Shown here: in pieces, positions 63,430 through 64,000 of the stretch | Layout: each line of letters begins with the position of its first letter | How positions within the stretch are numbered: position 1 is the first letter of the stretch | From: DSSM01 sp964484125 | GTDB lineage: Bacteria; Bacteroidota; Ignavibacteria; Tepidaquicellales; Tepidaquicellaceae | Length of the DNA: 64,000 nt | Assembly (NCBI GenBank): GCA_964484125.1 | Contig: CAZAEK010000001.1 | Location: forward strand, 124,001 to 188,000 | Direction: 5' to 3' | Translations under genes and position numbers: made by a program | The notes under the pieces: model-generated | The model's database searches: none | What the model was told of the DNA's origin: nothing | Seen by the model: the letters and a program-made list of their open reading frames with translations, nothing else

Positions 63430-64000
63430 TAAGTTAAGAAGTTTTATTTCCGGATATACTAAATGCAATGATTTTGAATATAAACCATTAAAAAAAGGAT
63501 TTTCTGAAAGAAATATTTACCGTATTTATTCTGGTAATTACACTTTTATTGCTGTTGAATCTGATAACATTCCTGAAAATATTGCTTTTATAGAATTTAC
63601 TAAATCTTTCCAAAAAATAAATCTTAGGGTACCTGATATACTTGTCGTTTCGGAAGATATTTCAATGTACATTACTACCGACCTCGGAGAAAAGACTTTA
63701 TATGATTTTATCAACGAAAATATAAATAACCGCAGTTTATTATTAAATTATTATAAAAAATCCATAAATGATTTATTTCTTTTTCAGACTTCAGGGAATA
63801 AAGTTATTGATTACAAATTCTGCTATCAGACAGATTCATTCAATTACGAACAGATATTAAATGATGAGAATAAATTCGTCAGTTATTACGCTCAGTATCT
63901 TCCGGAATACAACTCTGTTTTTTTTCAAAATACTTTTAATATATTAAACGAACGTTTAACCTCTGTTGATTCAGAATATTTTTTATACAGGGATTTCCAA
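63416..64000 (+). CDS. AmgK-like phosphotransferase, 3'-truncated by window edge
   Basis: A reading frame open from ATG 63416 (MLISNKLRSFISGYTK) to the window end, about 195 residues visible. It has aminoglycoside-phosphotransferase/choline-kinase features: KKGFSERNIYRI as phosphate-binding N-lobe, and the visible end FLYRDFQ matches the Brenner-type HRDfxxxN motif start (YRDFQSRN in relatives). It is nearest to AmgK-like N-acetylmuramate/N-acetylglucosamine kinases, often followed by a MurU-type nucleotidyltransferase; that next gene is outside the window. Overlaps the epimerase gene by 14 bases. Confidence 0.7.
   Translation, partial: MLISNKLRSFISGYTKCNDFEYKPLKKGFSERNIYRIYSGNYTFIAVESDNIPENIAFIEFTKSFQKINLRVPDILVVSEDISMYITTDLGEKTLYDFINENINNRSLLLNYYKKSINDLFLFQTSGNKVIDYKFCYQTDSFNYEQILNDENKFVSYYAQYLPEYNSVFFQNTFNILNERLTSVDSEYFLYRDFQ

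Overview
This is a low-GC (roughly one third G+C) window with a dense chromosomal layout of mostly core genes. The best-fitting source is an anaerobic or facultatively anaerobic member of the Bacteroidota/Chlorobi/Ignavibacteriota group, most likely Ignavibacteria-like. The reasons are type IX secretion genes (porU, porV) and proteins ending in type IX sorting domains, frequent starts without a clear Shine-Dalgarno, a promoter with a TAnnTTTG-type -7 box in front of a tRNA, an ETF plus membrane Fe-S oxidoreductase pair, and lineage-typical small families (DUF151, DUF4905-like, DUF6600-like, DUF2520). This assignment is inference; no rRNA lies in the window. I see no CRISPR array, insertion sequence, prophage or rRNA.

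Layout. 1-1.4 kb: end of a potassium uptake system (frameshifted TrkH/KtrB-like channel and KtrA/TrkA). 1.5-9.1 kb: a lipoprotein, initiator tRNA-Met (minus strand), etfBA, a DUF151 nuclease-like protein, coaX, a YjbQ protein and a polytopic membrane protein. 9.2-12.5 kb: a membrane Fe-S oxidoreductase that could pass ETF electrons to quinone, then metK. 12.5-14.4 kb: a two-gene unit (DUF438-hemerythrin-PAS; DUF1858-DUF2249) behind a near-consensus FNR/CRP-family box. 14.4-16.9 kb: a type IX cargo protein whose sorting domain carries an in-frame palindromic insert, a small secreted protein, and a spacer holding a decayed minus-strand gene fragment. 17-25.6 kb: an EI24/CysZ-like protein, purL, a mlaE-mlaF-mlaD lipid transporter, acpP-fabF and rnc. 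25.8-34.2 kb: porU, porV and a large secreted M6-peptidase-like protein that has lost its zinc-binding motif.

34.2-41.9 kb: a GT2 glycosyltransferase; a minus-strand run (beta-barrel protein, DUF2520, dtd, prmC, an amidohydrolase-like lipoprotein lacking metal-ligand histidines); then a small lipoprotein and a DUF6600-like protein. 42-46 kb: DUF4190 protein, dut, rsmI-like, purM, L-lysine 6-aminotransferase. 46-50.7 kb, minus strand: ychF, a polyprenol/dolichol-kinase-like protein, ftsH, hpt, rpsU. 50.8-55.1 kb: a CAT-fold acetyltransferase, secA and a small unknown protein. 55-62.4 kb, minus strand: a compact operon hpnC-hpnD-hpnE (farnesyl diphosphate to squalene) followed with overlap by a 1432-residue activase/dehydratase-like fusion protein. 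62.5-64 kb: a TIGR01777 epimerase-like protein and the start of an AmgK-like phosphotransferase cut by the window end.

Most attention-worthy: the FNR-type box and its operon, the two enzyme families with lost metal-binding motifs, the palindromic insertion inside a secretion signal, the squalene operon ending in an ATP-driven reductase-like protein, and the gene remnant at 16.6-16.8 kb. I did not find a clearly new defence or mobile system.
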